From: Tritrichomonas musculus
Taxonomy: Eukaryota > Parabasalia > Tritrichomonadida > Tritrichomonadidae
DNA length: 64,000 bases
NCBI GenBank assembly: GCA_039105265.1
Contig: JAPFFF010000002.1
Coordinates: forward strand, 9,052,001-9,116,000
Direction of reading: 5' to 3'
The position numbers were made by a program, and so were the translations under genes. This document shows, piece after piece, positions 62,116-64,000 of this stretch (positions are counted from its first letter, which is position 1; each line of letters opens with the position of its first letter). The notes under the pieces were generated by a model. The model searched no databases, had not been told where the DNA came from, and saw only the letters and a program-made list of their open reading frames with translations.

Positions 62116-63357
62116 ATGCAACCGAGAATCCCATTCACTGAAGAACAAAAACAAAATATTGCATTCTGTGTGATAAATAAACATATGGAATTCTCGGAAA
62201 TAGCCAAACAATATCCTGATAGAACAGTGCGTGAGATTCGTGAAGAATATGAATATCATATCAAGAACGATCAAAGCTTTAATTCTTGGACAGAGCAGGA
62301 AGATGTCCTTCTCAAAGACTATAATGAAATTCATGGCCAAAACTGGGATTTAATATCAAAATTACTAGGCAGAACTCCAAATGAAGTTATAACAAGATAT
62401 AATCTACTTAAAAAATATGAACACACACAGAATACTATTCCAATCCAAAAAGATCCAATTCAAATATCAAGAGAGATATCTAATACGCTTAATCCCCCTC
62501 AAAGAGGGATTGACACAGAAATAAATTCTTCAGAAATAGACCATCAAATGGCAGCTGAACTCGCTAGATGCCTTGAAAATGGCTATCACTCTGATACTGA
62601 ATTTATTTACAATGGTTACACTTTTACAAAACCGATTCAAGAAGGAGGAACATCATACACTAAAGAATGCTTTGATTGCAGCGGAAATGTTTATGTAGCA
62701 AAGATTATGAAGATGAATCAGAAAAATATTAAAAGAGATCAAATTCTCAACGAAATAGCTTTAATGCAAGAATTAAACCATCCAAACATTTTAAAATGCA
62801 TTGATTACTTTTTGACACCAGATAATCAATATATGATAATCATTCTTGATAAATGCGAAAGGGATCTTTTTTCTGCTGTTTATTTTGATTCATTAACTCC
62901 AAAAGAAAAGCAACAATTTTTCTTCCAAATTTGTGGAGCGGTCAAATACATACATATGAATAATATTGCCCACAGAGACCTAAAAATTGAAAACATTTTG
63001 TTGCTAAAAAACATAATAAAGTTAGCTGATTTTGGATTTGCCATAAAAAATCCTCCTATCGAAGAATTACACTATGGAACCCAAATTTATTGGCCTCCTG
63101 AAGCATTTGAAGGGAAAAAGGTTGATGCATTTAAGGCTGACATTTATGCCTTAGGTATAATAGCTTATCTACTAGCTACTAGCGATGAAGATTTTTACAA
63201 AATTAAAGACATATCAATAATCAAGAGAAGAGCTATGAACGGTTTTCCAATTAATCAAAATGATGAACTTCAAAGTATTGCTAAACAGCTCACTGCCATA
63301 GACCCAGATGAGAGACAAAAAAATTTTATTTCTTTGTGCAAAAAAATTTTTGGATAA
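62116..63357 (+). CDS. Myb/SANT-protein kinase fusion
   Basis: 413 residues from the first in-frame ATG (62116), preceded by TTTCAAC. Two Myb-type repeats come first (about 7-50, PFTEEQKQNIAFCVI...; 57-101, SWTEQEDVLLKDYNEIHGQN with GRTPNEVITRYNLL), then a polar linker, then a protein kinase domain from about 165: degenerate glycine loop (IQEGGTSYT), Lys196 in VYVAKI, Glu213, HRDLKIEN at 286-293, DFG at 305-307, PPEA at 327-330. All catalytic residues are present. Myb repeats bind DNA in trichomonads, so a DNA- or chromatin-bound kinase is a reasonable inference. The frame is unbroken across the junction. The C-lobe ends slightly early (KKIFG). Confidence 0.9.
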   Translation: MQPRIPFTEEQKQNIAFCVINKHMEFSEIAKQYPDRTVREIREEYEYHIKNDQSFNSWTEQEDVLLKDYNEIHGQNWDLISKLLGRTPNEVITRYNLLKKYEHTQNTIPIQKDPIQISREISNTLNPPQRGIDTEINSSEIDHQMAAELARCLENGYHSDTEFIYNGYTFTKPIQEGGTSYTKECFDCSGNVYVAKIMKMNQKNIKRDQILNEIALMQELNHPNILKCIDYFLTPDNQYMIIILDKCERDLFSAVYFDSLTPKEKQQFFFQICGAVKYIHMNNIAHRDLKIENILLLKNIIKLADFGFAIKNPPIEELHYGTQIYWPPEAFEGKKVDAFKADIYALGIIAYLLATSDEDFYKIKDISIIKRRAMNGFPINQNDELQSIAKQLTAIDPDERQKNFISLCKKIFG

Positions 63358-63760
63358 AAGTAATTTGAGGACTTTTTCATATATTTTTACTTTTTTAAAT
63401 TAAAATAAAAAAATGTGGAGGAATGAAAGGGAAATTGAATTGGTTTTGTATTTCTGTAATCTTCAAAAAAAAGAAATTTTAGTATTTAATTTCAAAAGAT
63501 ATAGAAAAGAACCCATAATTTAAAAATAAGCTTCAAAATAATTTTCTGGTGTTCTTATTTATATTTAACTTATGATTGATGCATTATCGAGTAATGTAAA
63601 ATACATATTTTACATTGTAAAATCAATTTTGAGAGATATTTCAGAAAAAGATCCGATATTATTGAATTTCATAAAAAATTGAATAAAATCTTATCAAATT
63701 TTTCACATGCTAGCGTCTTATATTGAATTTTTCTGATAAAAGAAAAATAAACATTATTTT
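63358..63760. other. AT-rich intergenic stretch
   Basis: Nothing recognisable before the ATG at 63761. Confidence 0.5.
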
Positions 63761-64000
63761 ATGCTTCATATAAGAGTTGTAAGTGCTCACAATCTACCTG
63801 TTCCAACAAAAAAAGTTAGGAAAACAAAGATTTATTGCTTTTCATATTCATCAAGAAGATATTTTTATGATGCCTTCAAAAGTAAAGAAAAAACTACAGA
63901 TCCAAAATTTGATGGAGAATTTGACCTTGATTTATTCCGAGCAGTTGATTTAAGTTTTACCATCTTTAGTTCACGTTTATTATCAAAGGATGTTTTTCTT
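63761..64000 (+). CDS. C2-domain protein, 5' part (runs off the window)
   Basis: The ATG frame is open for 80 codons to the window end. It begins MLHIRVVSAHNLPVPTKKVR and continues with DPKFDGEFDLDLF and LSFTIFSSRLLSKDVFL, which align with the start of the 559-residue C2/TerD-like protein at 5323-7002 (MLRVKVINAEKLPLS; LSFTIYSVRPLKEDELI). It is therefore a paralogue of that gene, on the opposite strand. ACATT lies 7 bases before the ATG. The rest lies outside the window. Confidence 0.8.
   Translation, partial: MLHIRVVSAHNLPVPTKKVRKTKIYCFSYSSRRYFYDAFKSKEKTTDPKFDGEFDLDLFRAVDLSFTIFSSRLLSKDVFL

Overview
The window looks like nuclear DNA of a trichomonad (Parabasalia), most likely a Tritrichomonas. 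It is strongly AT-rich and its genes have no introns that I can see. ATG codons are often preceded, within about 25 bases, by a TCA+pyrimidine initiator like the Trichomonas Inr. The gene families also fit: papain-like cysteine proteases, ankyrin and BspA-type leucine-rich-repeat proteins, beta-amylase, ABC half-transporters, many kinases, Myb proteins and Pmp-like surface proteins. The species is an inference from gene content; I could not search a database.

Layout. 1-9.4 kb: a tRNA-like gene without an anticodon arm, several short inverted-repeat transposons, a broken BspA gene, an intact beta-amylase, a C2/TerD-like protein, a dead caspase-like fragment and a non-autonomous hAT element with perfect 8-bp target duplications. 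9.6-12.7 kb: an ankyrin-type gene whose 3' part is filled by nine 188-bp tandem repeats. 13.5-18 kb: an unassigned ORF, a GC-rich island, a decayed membrane-protein remnant, an EF-hand protein and a small membrane protein. 19.5-27.7 kb: an intact ABC half-transporter, more foldback elements, a decayed class 3 lipase, a second truncated ABC transporter and an unknown gene with a C-terminal CSIC. 29-37.3 kb: a C2-like protein, kinase and RhoGAP-like remnants, a fragment that may derive from a Polinton/Maverick, tRNA-Thr, a decayed ADP-ribosyltransferase-like gene and a cathepsin-L-like protease. 38.15-44.7 kb: a large nest of inverted-repeat elements without genes. 45-64 kb: a DHHC-type palmitoyltransferase, two decayed surface-protein genes, a short-chain dehydrogenase, a decayed MATE transporter, a second cathepsin-L-like protease, a BspA leucine-rich-repeat protein, tRNA-Gly, a HAD phosphatase, the CCA-adding enzyme, two more transposons, a Myb-kinase fusion, and the start of a second C2 protein related to the one at 5-7 kb.

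Intact genes are scattered singly on both strands and nothing looks like an operon. They cover digestion and secretion (beta-amylase, two cysteine proteases), transport (ABC), signalling and membrane traffic (C2, EF-hand, DHHC, Myb-kinase) and tRNA maturation (CCA enzyme). Roughly as many host genes are decayed as intact. The most interesting items are the Myb-kinase fusion, the 188-bp array with a 564-bp higher-order period, the N-terminal domain shared by the ankyrin and leucine-rich-repeat proteins, the nested transposon block, and a dispersed CACTTTTTGA motif far commoner than base composition predicts.
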